Positions 50,371-62,634 of a stretch of DNA of 64,000 nucleotides are shown in pieces (positions within the stretch are counted from its first letter, which is position 1; every line of letters begins with the position of its first letter). Position numbers and translations under genes: made by a program. The stretch is from Tribonema minus (taxonomy: Eukaryota; Sar; Xanthophyceae; Tribonematales; Tribonemataceae), in NCBI GenBank assembly GCA_017506865.1, contig JAFCMP010000346.1:248001-312000 (forward strand). Direction: 5' to 3'. The notes below the pieces were generated by a model that was not told the DNA's origin, ran no database searches, and saw only the letters and a list, made by a program, of their open reading frames with translations.

Positions 50371-53300
50371 CGATGTACTTTTTATTAATTCTCGCTCAGG
50401 GCGCGAAAAAGCCCAGATGATTGGCATCTAGCTGTAAGGAATCTACATGTCGTATGACAGTCTGAAAGTGTCGCAACGACAACCACTCAAACGCCGCCGC
50501 CGCCAAATGGCATCTCGGGGTCCTCCCCTACGTCCTCCTCCATGTGCCCCCCCCCCCTGGATTCTGCCATGTGTGTCATGACACGGCCAGAGTACGCCAT
50601 GTGGAGCGCTGCCGACAGTGCCGAGCGTAAGCGCGCCAGGGCGATGCCCTTGAGAGCTTTAGGGCGCGCTCCTCCGGGCACTGACATCCTGCTGGCATAC
50701 TCCGTCGCCACAGCCTCCAGCAGCTTCCGCCCCTGCTCCCCGATGCTGCCAAATGACCCTATTGCCAATGTGGCAAGTTTGTAGCAATTCTGATCATAAT
50801 GACCAGAATAGTGGGTAGTCTTGGCGGCCTCTTGGTCGCGGCAGCATCGCTCGGGGTCTGCTGCAGTCTTCGCCGCCCGCGACGCCACCTGTGCCTCGAA
50901 GCAGGTAACGTCCACCATGAGCGGTAGGTGGCGTGTCGGGTCGTCGTAGCCGGTCACCGGGAAGGCGTCGGCAGGCAGCACGATGTCCATCCTGCGACTC
51001 CCCGGCGGCCCGGCGGACCCCAGAAACGGCGTGTAGTCCTCGTCCACCAGTCCCGTTTTGAGGTATTGCCGCAGGAGGCGCTGCGTGGCCCTCTTGACGC
51101 TATTGTGGACAATGGTGTCGTGCGCCTTGACGCGTGGCGCTTGACACAGCCGTGCATGCAGGGTGCCGCCCGGCGACTTCCCGCACAGCTTGCAGCCTGC
51201 CGTCTGCTCCTCTACTCCGATGGTGCGTTTGACGGCCAGCTGCCAGGATAGGCCATCGAACGAAGCCGTTGTGGAGTACATGGGCTCGTTGAGGAATGCC
51301 ATGCCGATCGAGTGCATGTGGCGCTGCGACCGGAATCGAGCAAGTGCTTGCGTGCGTTGCGTGCCCTGCGGCAGCTGTTGCAGGTCCGCCTCCACCTTAT
51401 CTGCAAGCTCGGTAGCGACGGCATCTGCAAGCGCACTCTGATTGGGGCGCTTCAGGCTACACTGCAACTGCAGAGCACTGGCGTCAAGTACGCAAGCAGC
51501 ATCCGCACCAGTGCCACCACCTGCTGTCGGCCGCAGCGGCGGCTGCTGCGTAGGTGGTTGCTGCTGCAGTGGCGTTAGCGCTGGTGGCAGTATATGTTCC
51601 AGCTTGTCACCTGTTGCTGCACGTAGAGATGTGGCAGCTGTGGCGATCGTCCGCATGAGGGGCAGGCGCGCCACCTCTGCCGCTGCTGCGCCTTGTAGCA
51701 TTGCTGGTGTGGAACGCGCAGCGCCTGCATTGACGGCTGCCGCTGCTGCGTGCGCTGGTGCTGCAGCTGTGCCGCCTGCCGTTGCTGCTGCTGCCAGTGG
51801 TGTTGCTGCTGCCGCAGGTGTTGGTGCAGCACCTGCCGCATTGGCCGCTGCCACCGCCATTGCCGCTGTCGCAGCCGGCACGGTTGCGGCGCCGCCTGCC
51901 GACGCTGCTCCTGTTGCAGGTGCTGCAGCAGCCCTTAGGCTAGTAGGGCCTGTAGCAGCTGTATTGCCTATGCCCGCAGCCGCTGCTGTTGATGCTGCAG
52001 TTAGTGATGCCGCCGAGGCCACTTGAGGTGCAACATGTGCTGCCGCTGCTGCAGCAGCCTCTGATGCTGGAGCAGCTGCTGCTGCCGCCGCTGCTGCTGC
52101 CGCCGGAGTAGTTGCGCCGTGCGCCGCCGCTGCTGCTGCTGCCGCTGGTGCCGCCTGTGCTGCCGCCGCGGCCCCTGATCCAGCGGCAGCTGCGTCGTGT
52201 GTTGCCGGAATGGCTGCGCCATAAGCGCGGCCAGCCGCTGATGCAGTTGCCGCTGCCGGAGCGGTCGCGCCTCCACTGGCAACCGCCGCTGCCGCTGTAA
52301 CAGTTGCCGCTGCTGATGCTGCTGGTGCTGGTGCTGCTGCCGCTGCTGCCGGTGCCGCTTGTGTTGCCGCATCCTCAGCAGCGTTGTCTGCAGCCGCTTG
52401 AGGAGCCGCCTGCTGCAGCACCCCCGCCCATCCAGAGAGTGCTGGTTGCAGCGCTTGCAACGTGCCCGCCACATACGCAGCATCAGCGATGTCGCAGGCG
52501 CTGGTAATGCCAAGGCCGCCATGCCGTGTTGGGAGTCGCGCTTGCTGTAAGGCTGGGCCGTGCGCTGCCAGATGGAAGTGGGCCCCACTTTGATCAAACT
52601 GGCGCCAGGTCTGGCCTGGTGGCTGCAGGCCCATTGAGTGCTCAAGCACCCACTGCGTGACCCGATCCCACTCCTTGGCGGCTGGCGCTGTCTGCGTAGT
52701 GGGAATGGTGCGCAGGCAGTACGTCATGCGAGGCACCACGCAGTAGCGCAGTAACCTGAACATAGCCCTCGGAGATGTCAGGCGCGCGCATCGCTCTGCA
52801 AATCGAGCCCCTGCCCCGCCTGCACCCGCTTCCCTGCGCAGCCATGCGTCCACAAAGCTGCTGTGGCCCACCGGCACCCCCAGCAACACAGCTCCACGGT
52901 TCTGATTTTCATCCGTATCCCCCACTAGCTGAACGCCCAGCTGCTGCAGCAGTTGCCGCTCGTGGTCTGTCACCACATGCCCCCTGCCAGGCAGCGCGCG
53001 TGACTTGGTGAGGTTTAGCTCCAGCCCCACCTCCGCAAAGTGTTGTTTGAGCTGCGCCACCGCCTGTATGTCATCCTGAGTCAGCGTGCAAGCGCCTGTT
53101 CGGACGTTGGCATCGTCCATGTAGGCGCCCATCCGCCTCCGCGCGCGCTGCGCAGCCGCCGCCTCATTGAACCGTTTCAAGCACTGAGCAATGGCGCCGC
53201 AGAAGAGCATCGGTGCCGCGGGGTCCCCCTGCTTAAACCCGCGCTGAGACATGATGATGCGCGTGGAGCCGTCAACGTGCTGGAACAGCAGGCGTGGCCG

Positions 53301-55059
53301 AGTGCGAACGTATGTGCCGATGAAGTAGTCGAGGAAGTCCGGCAGCTGTGCTGCTACCCATTCCGCTGCCGCCAGGACGAACACCATGTTGAAGGCATTC
53401 TTGAGGTCCAGCATGAACTGCCAGTGACCGAGCTCATACGCGAGTTTGCCGGCCATGGCCGCTTTCTCCGCTCCTGCTGAGACGGCTACCCCATACTGCC
53501 CGTCTGGCTCAAGGAGCTCCGCCAGGAAGTCTTTGCGGTCTGCCACGTACACCGAAGTGCATAGTCGCTGCAGCACCTCGCCGCAAACGATGGGCCGCTG
53601 CTTAGCTGTACCATCTTCCTGTTGTTCTGCAAGTGGCGTCAGGCGCCCCGCGCCATGCAACTGCCAGAAGGCATCCGGCAGCCGCGCAGCCTCCCGCATA
53701 ACGGTCTGAAGCCACCGTGTGAGGACAGCAGCAAACTCATGCCGTCCCCAGCTTGTGCGTAGCGCATCCTGCAGGTGGCTGTAGCGCAGCCCCGATGGGC
53801 CTGCTCCACTGTAAGGGCTTGCTCGCTGGATGAGCTTGGCAACCGTCTCTGGCTCAATTCCCTCCCCCTGTAACAGGCTGAGTTCTGCTGGCATGTCGGC
53901 TGCTTTCGCCACAAGCTGATCAACCATGCCGGATAGCTCATGGAGTTGTTCCCCTGGCGCAGCGGGGGGGTGTTTGGACTGCATGGCGGCAAAGCAGTCA
54001 TCATCAGGTATCGCCACCGTTTTGGGCTGAAGGAAACGCGCTGCCTGCTGTAGCCCCCCCCGTGTGCCCATGCACTGTAGGACGTAGGCGTTGATCGCTG
54101 CCTCCGTTTGCTGGCGCGCGCGCCAGCGCCGGTGCGCACGCGCGTGTGCGAGGAGCGCTGGCACCAACCGGTCAAGCTCACCGCGTGCCAACATTCTGAT
54201 TCTGTCGGAGCGAGTGATGCCAGGTGCGCCATCGGTGGAGGTGATGAGTGATGGCATGAGGTGGTGTAGAACCGTGGATCTTTGCAGTCGCTGCACCCGC
54301 CCTGCAGAATCTGGCTCCCGCGCCGCATTGACGAACATCGTCATTGTGTGTGCCAACAGATGTGTTGCTGCGTTCTCCAGTGCAGCTCCCACATAGCGAC
54401 GATTGCGTGGTCTAGCAAGGCTTCTAGTTGTCGCGAACTGCAGCTTGCACAGCTCATCGAGGCTGATGCTGTCAAGCACTGCTGCGACTGCGGGGGTTGA
54501 GATGGTCCACGTGAAAAGCCCACCTGCCCCACCTGCTGCGCCTGCAGGGCCTGGCGCTGCCGCTGCTGTCGCCGCACCTGCCGCTCTGGGACCCCCTCCG
54601 CCGCCGCCGCGGCCGCCACGACCACAGCCTCGTCCGCCGCTGTCGCTGCTGCGACCGCTGCCACGGCCACCGCGGCCGTTTTGAGTTCGCGCGCCACTGC
54701 CGCTGTTGCTAGCACCGCCGCTGCGGCTGCTGGCATCACTGCTGCGGCCGTTGCCAGCGCCGCTGTCCTTAGTACCGGCTGCACTGCCGCCGCCGGCACC
54801 GCTGCTGCTGCCGCCTCCGGTTCTGCTGCCGCTAGTCGCTCTGCTACTGCTGATGTCTGCATCATTGCTGCCGCTGCGAACGCGTCCTCCATTGCCACGT
54901 CCGCGCCCTCCACTGCGACCCCGACCCCCTCGTGTAGCACTGCTGCCCCCGCGTTCCGGCCTCTTTGAGCTGCCGGAGGAGCTGCTGCCACCAGCCTGAG
55001 CAGCAGGTGCCTGCTGCGCGTGCGCTGGTCCCTTTGCGTAGGGGTTGCCGATGGGTGTG
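50371..55059 (-). mobile_element. Non-LTR retrotransposon, copy A, 5'-truncated at a telomeric repeat
   Basis: The ORF end is at 50487 and the frame is open without lesion up to the junction at 55059, where it meets TTAGGG repeats. The part from 54479 down encodes 1330 aa. Reverse transcriptase motifs: LDLKNAFNMV (A), GFKQGDPAAPMLFC (B), AYMDDANV (C, catalytic Asp pair). After a long Ala/Pro-rich spacer comes a CCHC-like knuckle (CKLCGKSPGGTLHARLC) and a restriction-like endonuclease core (SRRMDIVLP, PLMVDVTCFEAQ, KLATLAIGSFGSIGEQG). It differs from copy B at roughly ten residues over 1330. The N-terminal zinc-finger region is missing through truncation. Elements of this class copy by target-primed reverse transcription. 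Confidence 0.92.
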
Positions 55060-55085
55060 TAACCCTAACCCTAACCCTAACCCCC
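55060..55085. repeat. Telomeric repeat tract joining two head-to-tail retrotransposon copies
   Basis: On the minus strand copy B ends in AAAAGTACATC, then GGGGG(TTAGGG)3-type repeats, then the truncated start of copy A (CACACCCATCGGC). There is no other sequence between the two. Confidence 0.93.
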
Positions 55086-58000
55086 GATGTACTTTTATTA
55101 TATTCCACTTGTACTTTTTATCAATTCTCGCTCAGGGCGCGAAAAAGCCCAGATGATTGGCATCTAGCTGTAAGGAATCTACATGTCGTATGACAGTCTG
55201 AAAGTGTCGCAACGACAACCACTCAAACGCCGCCGCCGCCAAATGGCATCTCGGGGTCCTCCCCTACGTCCTCCTCCATGTGCCCCCCCCCCCTGGATTC
55301 TGCCATGTGTGTCATGACACGGCCAGAGTACGCCATGTGGAGCGCTGCCGACAGTGCCGAGCGTAAGCGCGCCAGGGCGATGCCCTTGAGAGCTTTAGGG
55401 CGCGCTCCTCCGGGCACTGACATCCTGCTGGCATACTCCGTCGCCACAGCCTCCAGCAGCTTCCGCCCCTGCTCCCCGATGCTGCCAAATGACCCTATTG
55501 CCAATGTGGCAAGTTTGTAGCAATTCTGATCATAATGACCAGAATAGTGGGTAGTCTTGGCGGCCTCTTGGTCGCGGCAGCATCGCTCGGGGTCTGCTGC
55601 AGTCTTCGCCGCCCGCGACGCCACCTGTGCCTCGAAGCAGGTAACGTCCACCATGAGCGGTAGGTGGCGTGTCGGGTCGTCGTAGCCGGTCACCGGGAAG
55701 GCGTCGGCAGGCAGCACGATGTCCATCCTGCGACTCCCCGGCGGCCCGGCGGACCCCAGAAACGGCGTGTAGTCCTCGTCCACCAGTCCCGTTTTGAGGT
55801 ATTGCCGCAGGAGGCGCTGCGTGGCCCTCTTGACGCTATTGTGGACAATGGTGTCGTGCGCCTTGACGCGTGGCGCTTGACACAGCCGTGCATGCAGGGT
55901 GCCGCCCGGCGACTTCCCGCACAGCTTGCAGCCTGCCGTCTGCTCCTCTACTCCGATGGCGCGTTTGACGGCCAGCTGCCAGGATAGGCCATCGAACGAA
56001 GCCGTTGTGGAGTACATGGGCTCGTTGAGGAATGCCATGCCGATCGAGTGCATGTGGCGCTGCGACCGGAATCGAGCAAGTGCTTGCGTGCGTTGCGTGC
56101 CCTGCGGCAGCTGTTGCAGGTCCGCCTCCACCTTATCTGCAAGCTCGGTAGCGACGGCATCTGCAAGCGCACTCTGATTGGGGCGCTTCAGGCTACACTG
56201 CAACTGCAGAGCACTGGCGTCAAGTACGCAAGCAGCATCCGCACCAGTGCCACCACCTGCTGTCGGCCGCAGCGGCGGCTGCTGCGTAGGTGGTTGCTGC
56301 TGCAGTGGCGTTAGCGCTGGTGGCAGTACATGTTCCACCTTGTCACCTGTTGCTGCACGTAGAGATGTGGCAGCTGTGGCGATCGTCCGCATGAGGGGCA
56401 GGCGTGCCACCTCTGCTGCTGCTGCGCCTTGTAGCATTGCTGGTGTGGAACGCGCAGCGCCTGCATTGACGGCTGCCGCTGCTGCGTGCGCTGGTGCTGC
56501 AGCTGTGCCGCCTGCCGTTGCTGCTGCTGCCAGTGGTGTTGCTGCTGCCGCAGGTGTTGGTGCAGCACCTGCCGCATTGGCCGCTGCCACCGCCATTGCC
56601 GCTGTCGCAGCCGGCACGGTTGCGGCGCCGCCTGCCGACGCTGCTCCTGTTGCAGGTGCTGCAGCAGCCCTTAGGCTAGTAGGGCCTGTAGCAGCTGTAT
56701 TGCCTATGCCCGCAGCCGCTGCTGTTGATGCTGCAGTTAGTGATGCCGCCGAGGCCACTTGAGGTGCAACATGTGCTGCCGCTGCTGCAGCAGCCTCTGA
56801 TGCTGGAGCAGCTGCTGCTGCCGCCGCTGCTGCTGCCGCCGGAGTAGTTGCGCCGTGCGCCGCCGCTGCTGCTGCTGCCGCTGGTGCCGCCTGTGCTGCC
56901 GCCGCGGCCCCTGATCCAGCGGCAGCTGCGTCGTGTGTTGCCGGAATGGCTGCGCCATAAACGCGGCCAGCCGCTGATGCAGTTGCCGCTGCCGGAGCGG
57001 TCGCGCCTCCACTGGCAACCGCCGCTGCCGCTGTAACAGTTGCCGCTGCTGATGCTGCTGGTGCTGGTGCTGCTGCCGCTGCTGCCGGTGTCGCTTGTGT
57101 TGCCGCATCCTCAGCAGCGTTGTCTGCAGCCGCTTGAGGAGCCGCCTGCTGCAGCACCCCCGCCCATCCAGAGAGTGCTGGTTGCAGCGCTTGCAACGTG
57201 CCCGCCACATACGCAGCATCAGCGATGTCGCAGGCGCTGGTAATGCCAAGGCCGCCATGCCGTGTTGGGAGTCGCGCTTGCTGTAAGGCTGGGCCGTGCG
57301 CTGCCAGATGGAAGTGGGCCCCACTTTGCTCAAACTGGCGCCAGGTCTGGCCTGGTGGCTGCAGGCCCATTGAGTGCTCAAGCACCCACTGCGTGACCCG
57401 ATCCCACTCCTTGGCGGCTGGCGCTGTCTGCGTAGTGGGAATGGTGCGCAGGCAGTACGTCATGCGAGGCACCACGCAGTAGCGCAGTAACCTGAACATA
57501 GCCCTCGGAGATGTCAGGCGCGCGCATCGCTCTGCAAATCGAGCCCCTGCCCCGCCTGCACCCGCTTCCCTGCGCAGCCATGCGTCCACAAAGCTGCTGT
57601 GGCCCACCGGCACCCCCAGCAACACAGCTCCACGGTTCTGATTTTCATCCGTATCCCCCACTAGCTGAACGCCCAGCTGCTGCAGCAGTTGCCGCTCGTG
57701 GTCTGTCACCACATGCCCCCTGCCAGGCAGCGTGCGTGACTTGGTGAGGTTTAGCTCCAGCCCCACCTCCGCAAAGTGTTGTTTGAGCTGCGCCACCGCC
57801 TGTATGTCATCCTGAGTCAGCGTGCAAGCGCCTGTTCGGACGTTGGCATCGTCCATGTAGGCGCCCATCCGCCTCCGCGCGCGCTGCGCAGCCGCCGCCT
57901 CATTGAACCGTTTCAAGCACTGAGCAATGGCGCCGCAGAAGAGCATCGGTGCCGCGGGGTCCCCCTGCTTAAACCCGCGCTGAGACATGATGATGCGCGT

Positions 58001-60562
58001 GGAGCCGTCAACGTGCTGGAACAGCAGGCGTGGCCGAGTGCGAACGTATGTGCCGATGAAGTAGTCGAGGAAGTCCGGCAGCTGTGCTGCTACCCATTCC
58101 GCTGCCGCCAGGACGAACACCATGTTGAAGGCATTCTTGAGGTCCAGCATGAACTGCCAGTGACCGAGCTCATACGCGAGTTTGCCGGCCATGGCCGCTT
58201 TCTCCGCTCCTGCTGAGACGGCTACCCCATACTGCCCGTCTGGCTCAAGGAGCTCCGCCAGGAAGTCTTTGCGGTCTGCCACGTACACCGAAGTGCATAG
58301 TCGCTGCAGCACCTCGCCGCAAACGATGGGCCGCTGCTTAGCTGTACCATCTTCCTGTTGTTCTGCAAGTGGCGTCAGGCGCCCCGCGCCATGCAACTGC
58401 CAGAAGGCATCCGGCAGCCGCGCAGCCTCCCGCATAACGGTCTGAAGCCACCGTGTGAGGACAGCAGCAAACTCATGCCGTCCCCAGCTTGTGCGTAGCG
58501 CATCCTGCAGGTGGCTGTAGCGCAGCCCCGATGGGCCTGCTCCACTGTAAGGGCTTGCTCGCTGGATGAGCTTGGCAACCGTCTCTGGCTCAATTCCCTC
58601 CCCCTGTAACAGGCTGAGTTCTGCTGGCATGTCGGCTGCTTTCGCCACAAGCTGATCAACCATGCCGGATAGCTCATGGAGTTGTTCCCCTGGCGCAGCG
58701 GGGGGGTGTTTGGACTGCATGGCGGCAAAGCAGTCATCATCAGGTATCGCCACCGTTTTGGGCTGAAGGAAACGCGCTGCCTGCTGTAGCCCCCCCCGTG
58801 TGCCCATGCACTGTAGGACGTAGGCGTTGATCGCTGCCTCCGTTTGCTGGCGCGCGCGCCAGCGCCGGTGCGCACGCGCGTGTGCGAGGAGCGCTGGCAC
58901 CAACCGGTCAAGCTCACCGCGTGCCAACATTCTGATTCTGTCGGAGCGAGTGATGCCAGGTGCGCCATCGGTGGAGGTGATGAGTGATGGCATGAGGTGG
59001 TGTAGAATCGTGGATCTTTGCAGTCGCTGCACCCGCCCTGCGGAATCTGGCTCCCGCGCCGCATTGACGAACATCGTCATTGTGTGTGCCAACAGATGTG
59101 TTGCTGCGTTCTCCAGTGCAGCTCCCACATAGCGACGATTGCGTGGTCTAGCAAGGCTTCTAGTTGTCGCGAACTGCAGCTTGCACAGCTCATCGAGGCT
59201 GATGCTGTCAAGCACTGCTGCGACTGCGGGGGTTGAGATGGTCCACGTGAAAAGCCCACCTGCCCCACCTGCTGCGCCTGCAGGGCCTGGCGCTGCCGCT
59301 GCTGTCGCCGCACCTGCCGCTCTGGGGCCCCCTCCGCCGCCGCCGCGGCCGCCACGACCACAGCCTCGTCCGCCGCTGTCGCTGCTGCGACCGCTGCCAC
59401 GGCCACCGCGGCCGTTTTGAGTTCGCGCGCCACTGCCGCTGTTGCTAGCACCGCCGCTGCGGCTGCTGGCATCACTGCTGCGGCCGTTGCCAGCGCCGCT
59501 GTCCTTAGTACCGGCTGCACTGCCGCCGCCAGCACTGCTGCTGCTGCCGCCTCCGGTTCTGCTGCCGCTAGTCGCTCTGCTACTGCTGATGTCTGCATCA
59601 TTGCTGCCGCTGCGAACGCGTCCTCCATTGCCACGTCCGCGCCCTCCACTGCGACCCCGACCCCCTCGTGTAGCACTGCTGCCCCCGCGTTCCGGCCTCT
59701 TTGAGCTGCCGGAGGAGCTGCTGCCACCAGCCTGAGCAGCAGGTGCCTGCTGCGCGTGCGCTGGTCCCTTTGCGTAGGGGTTGCCGATGGGTGTGCACGC
59801 CGGTTGCTGCTGTGGCAGCGACGTGGTAGCTGTTGCCGTCGATGCATCAGGTGCTAGCGGTGCTGCTGATGCTGTTGTTGACAATGTTGCCGCCACTGCA
59901 GCGGGTGAAGTGATAGGCCTGCATTTGCGGCAGTGCTTGCCCGCGCTGGCATCGCTGCTGTCCACTCTGAATGTCTTGTTGGCATGAAACAGGTTTTTGC
60001 ACAAGGCACACTCGGTGTAGATGGTTTGCAAGTGCGACGTGCTGAGGTCGGAGCGCTCCAGGAACGTTGTTGCTGTCCCACTGTGGTGTTTGCGCTGGTG
60101 CTTCGCCGCGATGTGGGCGTTTAACCTCTGCTGTAACGAGAGCAGCGACATGCCCTTCTTCACCACGAGGTCGCATAAGTTGCACTTGTACTCCGGGTCC
60201 GCACTGCCTCCACCTCCAGCTTCGTCGTCTAGCATCAGACGTTGCTGTTCCAGACTGTTATGACCTGTTCTAGAGCGCTTGACTGCACTTTGCCCGCCCG
60301 TGTGCTCCCCTTCGCCTGTTTGATCGGAAATTGACCAACCGTCATTCTGTACCCTCTTGCGTTTGTGCGCTGCGCGTCCGTCTCCAGTTGCTCTGCTGCT
60401 GCCACTCGTGCCATCGTCCTGTTGACAAGCGCCATTGCCATCTGCAGCACTGGTGCTAATATCCTGCGCTTGTGCGCACGCTAGATCGGATTCCTTGCAT
60501 TTCTGCGCTGATTCAGAGTTGGCAATACGGGCCTCCCGCCGCCGCCATGATATTCTTTTCAT
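55086..60562 (-). mobile_element. Non-LTR retrotransposon with restriction-like endonuclease, copy B, full-length ORF
   Basis: Single ORF 60562-55223, 1779 aa, no stop codons. N-terminus: MKRISWRRREARIANSES, then a C2H2-like finger (YKCNLCDLVV...LNAHIAAKHQRKHH, about 124-160), then a second Cys cluster (CALCKNLF...GKHCRKC, about 186-215). A Ser/Arg/Gly-rich low-complexity stretch (about 285-440) precedes the reverse transcriptase, with LDLKNAFNMV, GFKQGDPAAPML and AYMDDANV. A long Ala-rich linker follows, then the CCHC knuckle and the endonuclease (RRMDIVLP...MVDVTCF). No APE-type endonuclease is present. The 3' UTR has a hairpin and an ATAAAAAGTACA-type tail, followed by TTAGGG repeats. ORF integrity suggests it was recently active. 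The 5' end of the element lies somewhere above 60562 and was not located. Confidence 0.93.
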
Positions 60563-61332
60563 GATCTCTGCTACGCCATGGTGCTACATGCTACAGCTAC
60601 ATACCTATCCGCATCTCGTGGAGGCCTACTAGTTTGTACTTCTCATGTGCAGCTCAAACCCCATGGGGTCAAGATGCAATGCATTTGTTCTTTCTAGACT
60701 TTCCTTACCATGAAGTCGTTTATTGTTGGTCTGCCCACTGATAGTGACCAGGGGGGGAATACAGTGTAACGCTGTAGCGTACGCACCGCCCTGTTTCAAG
60801 GTGTTCAATTAGTTTTGTGTTAGGCAGCAAAACTTGAAGCAGCAATCGCCTCCCTCACTGGCCCCACTTCTTTGAACCGCCGACTTGACGGCAGCCCTGG
60901 TGCCCAGTACAGCAAAGCAATCAAGCAAGGTGTCCGCACAGGTCAATCGTCCCCTGCCTGGAGCGTGTGTGTATAAATTGTGGGAGACCTTCTGCGATCC
61001 AGTAATTGCGGAACCATCAACATGGCACCATGCGCACACCAGTACAGCAACGCAGGGCCACAACCAGCAGCACAAGTTGAAGCAGGTTCGTTCAGATGAC
61101 AGAGGCACGAGCGCGCTCGCAACTACGTTCAAATGAGGAACATAGCCTTTGCAGTTTTGGCGTCGACTCAATTGAATAAATGGCCCGTCTCACCACATGC
61201 ATGCGCACAGCAATGCTTTCCACAGGTGAATGCTTTTCACAATGTATTTGATTGTTGTGTCCACCAAAGTGCAGGCTGCTGCGGCACCTGAAGGGTCGTC
61301 GTGGCCCCGCACCAACTGCGGGTACATCGCAA
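60563..61332. other. Region upstream of retrotransposon copy B
   Basis: About 0.77 kb. It should include the 5' UTR of copy B; its boundary is not recognisable because no second full copy is present for comparison. No gene seen. Confidence 0.4.
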
Positions 61333-62222
61333 CTAGCGCACTGCATCCGACGTGGTGCCAAACCTGGCTGCGGCAGCAGTCAGCCTCACCATGGCGTCGA
61401 CCTGGTCTTCAAAGAACCTTCGCTGCGTGCGCCTCATGAGCGGGAAGATGGCAGCGCCCCACCAGCCGTGACCTCGCGACAGCGACCAAACTTCAAACCA
61501 CACATGGCCGTGCGAGTCGTGTTCCCACACCACGCGTACGCGCTCCTCTCCCTCAAACCAGTGCCCCCGCACCGTGCAGTAAGCAATGGCAGTTTGCATG
61601 CCTCTTGGTCTCCCTCGCTGCTGCCGCTGCCGCCGCCGTTGCTGGTGGTGCTCTTGCTGCGAAGAGTGACAAACATCGCACGGTACCGCCACAGCATCAG
61701 GGAAACGCTTGCGTACCTGCTGGCACTGCAAATTGCTGTTGGCACCGCTGCTGTCTGTGGCTTTGCTGCCCCTATTCACCACACACGTATACGGTGTGTC
61801 AGTGACTGCGTATTGTGTCAGGCATGGGTTCATGCACCACATGATTCCCCCCAGCGCCGCTGAAATGGTGCAGAGGTAGCCATTGTTTCCCGTGAAGATG
61901 GACGTTGCAGGCGAGCCCTCGTGCACAAGTGGCGCTTCGCCGTCTGATACACATTCCTCCCAGTGCCCAGCTTGCGCTTCAGCACCAACAGCTTGAAGCC
62001 AGGAGGTACCAGCTCGCATTCGGGCAGCAGATTTGGCTCAGAGATCCCTGCGTAGATGTGGTTGGGCGAAGGCTTGGCGTGTGCCAGTCTCAGAAGGTAT
62101 GCCGTTGCATCGTCGAAGGAAGGCCGCCGCAGAGGCAAAACGGTAGTGCTTTGGCTGTGACCGCTATGTACAGCTGCGTAAAGCAACAGGAACTTGAAGC
62201 AGGAGCTCAAGCAGGTGCTCAT
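61333..62222 (-). CDS. DUF1990/UPF0548 family protein with a probable internal lesion
   Basis: The reading starts at ATG 62222 (MSTCLSSCFKFLLLYAAVHS), a signal-peptide-like leader. Family segments follow: FDDATAYLLRLAHAKPSPNH, LVPPGFKLLVLKRKLGTGRN, VYQTAKRHL. It then must shift frame near 61910-61930 to continue as SPATSIFTGNNGYLCTISAA, MWCMNPCLTQYAV, AIAYCTVRGHWFEGEERVRV, VWEHDSHGHVWFEVWSLSRG and RRTQRRFFEDQVDAMVRLT, to the stop at 61333. The last block matches the conserved C-terminal part of UPF0548 proteins of plants and bacteria, whose function is unknown. About a dozen residues usual between VYQTAKRHL and the next block are absent, so a small out-of-frame deletion is likely. A Gln-rich stretch between NRGSKATDSS and TAIAYC may be an unrecognised short intron (GTACGC...TTCGCAG). 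Confidence 0.6.
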
Positions 62223-62634
62223 CCCCCGCAGAGACGATCTAACAAGGAGCGTGTTGAAGTTGACAAACTTCAAGCTGAACCTCAAGCTTGAAGTTATCCG
62301 TTCGCGAGTAAAAGCGCGCCCACCAGCAAGCAAAAGCATGAGCAGTTACGATCGTGTACTGCCATTCTTCAGAGCCCCGCCTCCACCTCTGCTCTGGCCA
62401 TCAGGTATTTACCGAGCAAACGTGCCTTCCAGTGCCGCAACACACCCCATGCTGCACTTGTCTTGGCGCGCATCGGCAAGCCATGGTGTTTTCTGTGATG
62501 GCTGAAAATCCAGACCATGTGGCTCGTGCAATTCAGCATATGTACGCCTTGCACCCATGACTTGCCTGTCGAGCTCTTCAGCTGATGTGTCACTGTTGCT
62601 TGCCTGGGCAGCGCTACTTGGCCCTGGAACATCA
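62223..62634. other. Short divergent intergenic region
   Basis: About 0.4 kb between the DUF1990-like gene (-) and the following plus-strand gene. No feature recognised. Confidence 0.4.

Noticed and set aside
50542-59987. Many plus-strand open frames within the retrotransposon region, some over 190 codons
   Set aside because: They appear in both copies as mirror shadows of the single long minus-strand ORF and have no family resemblance.
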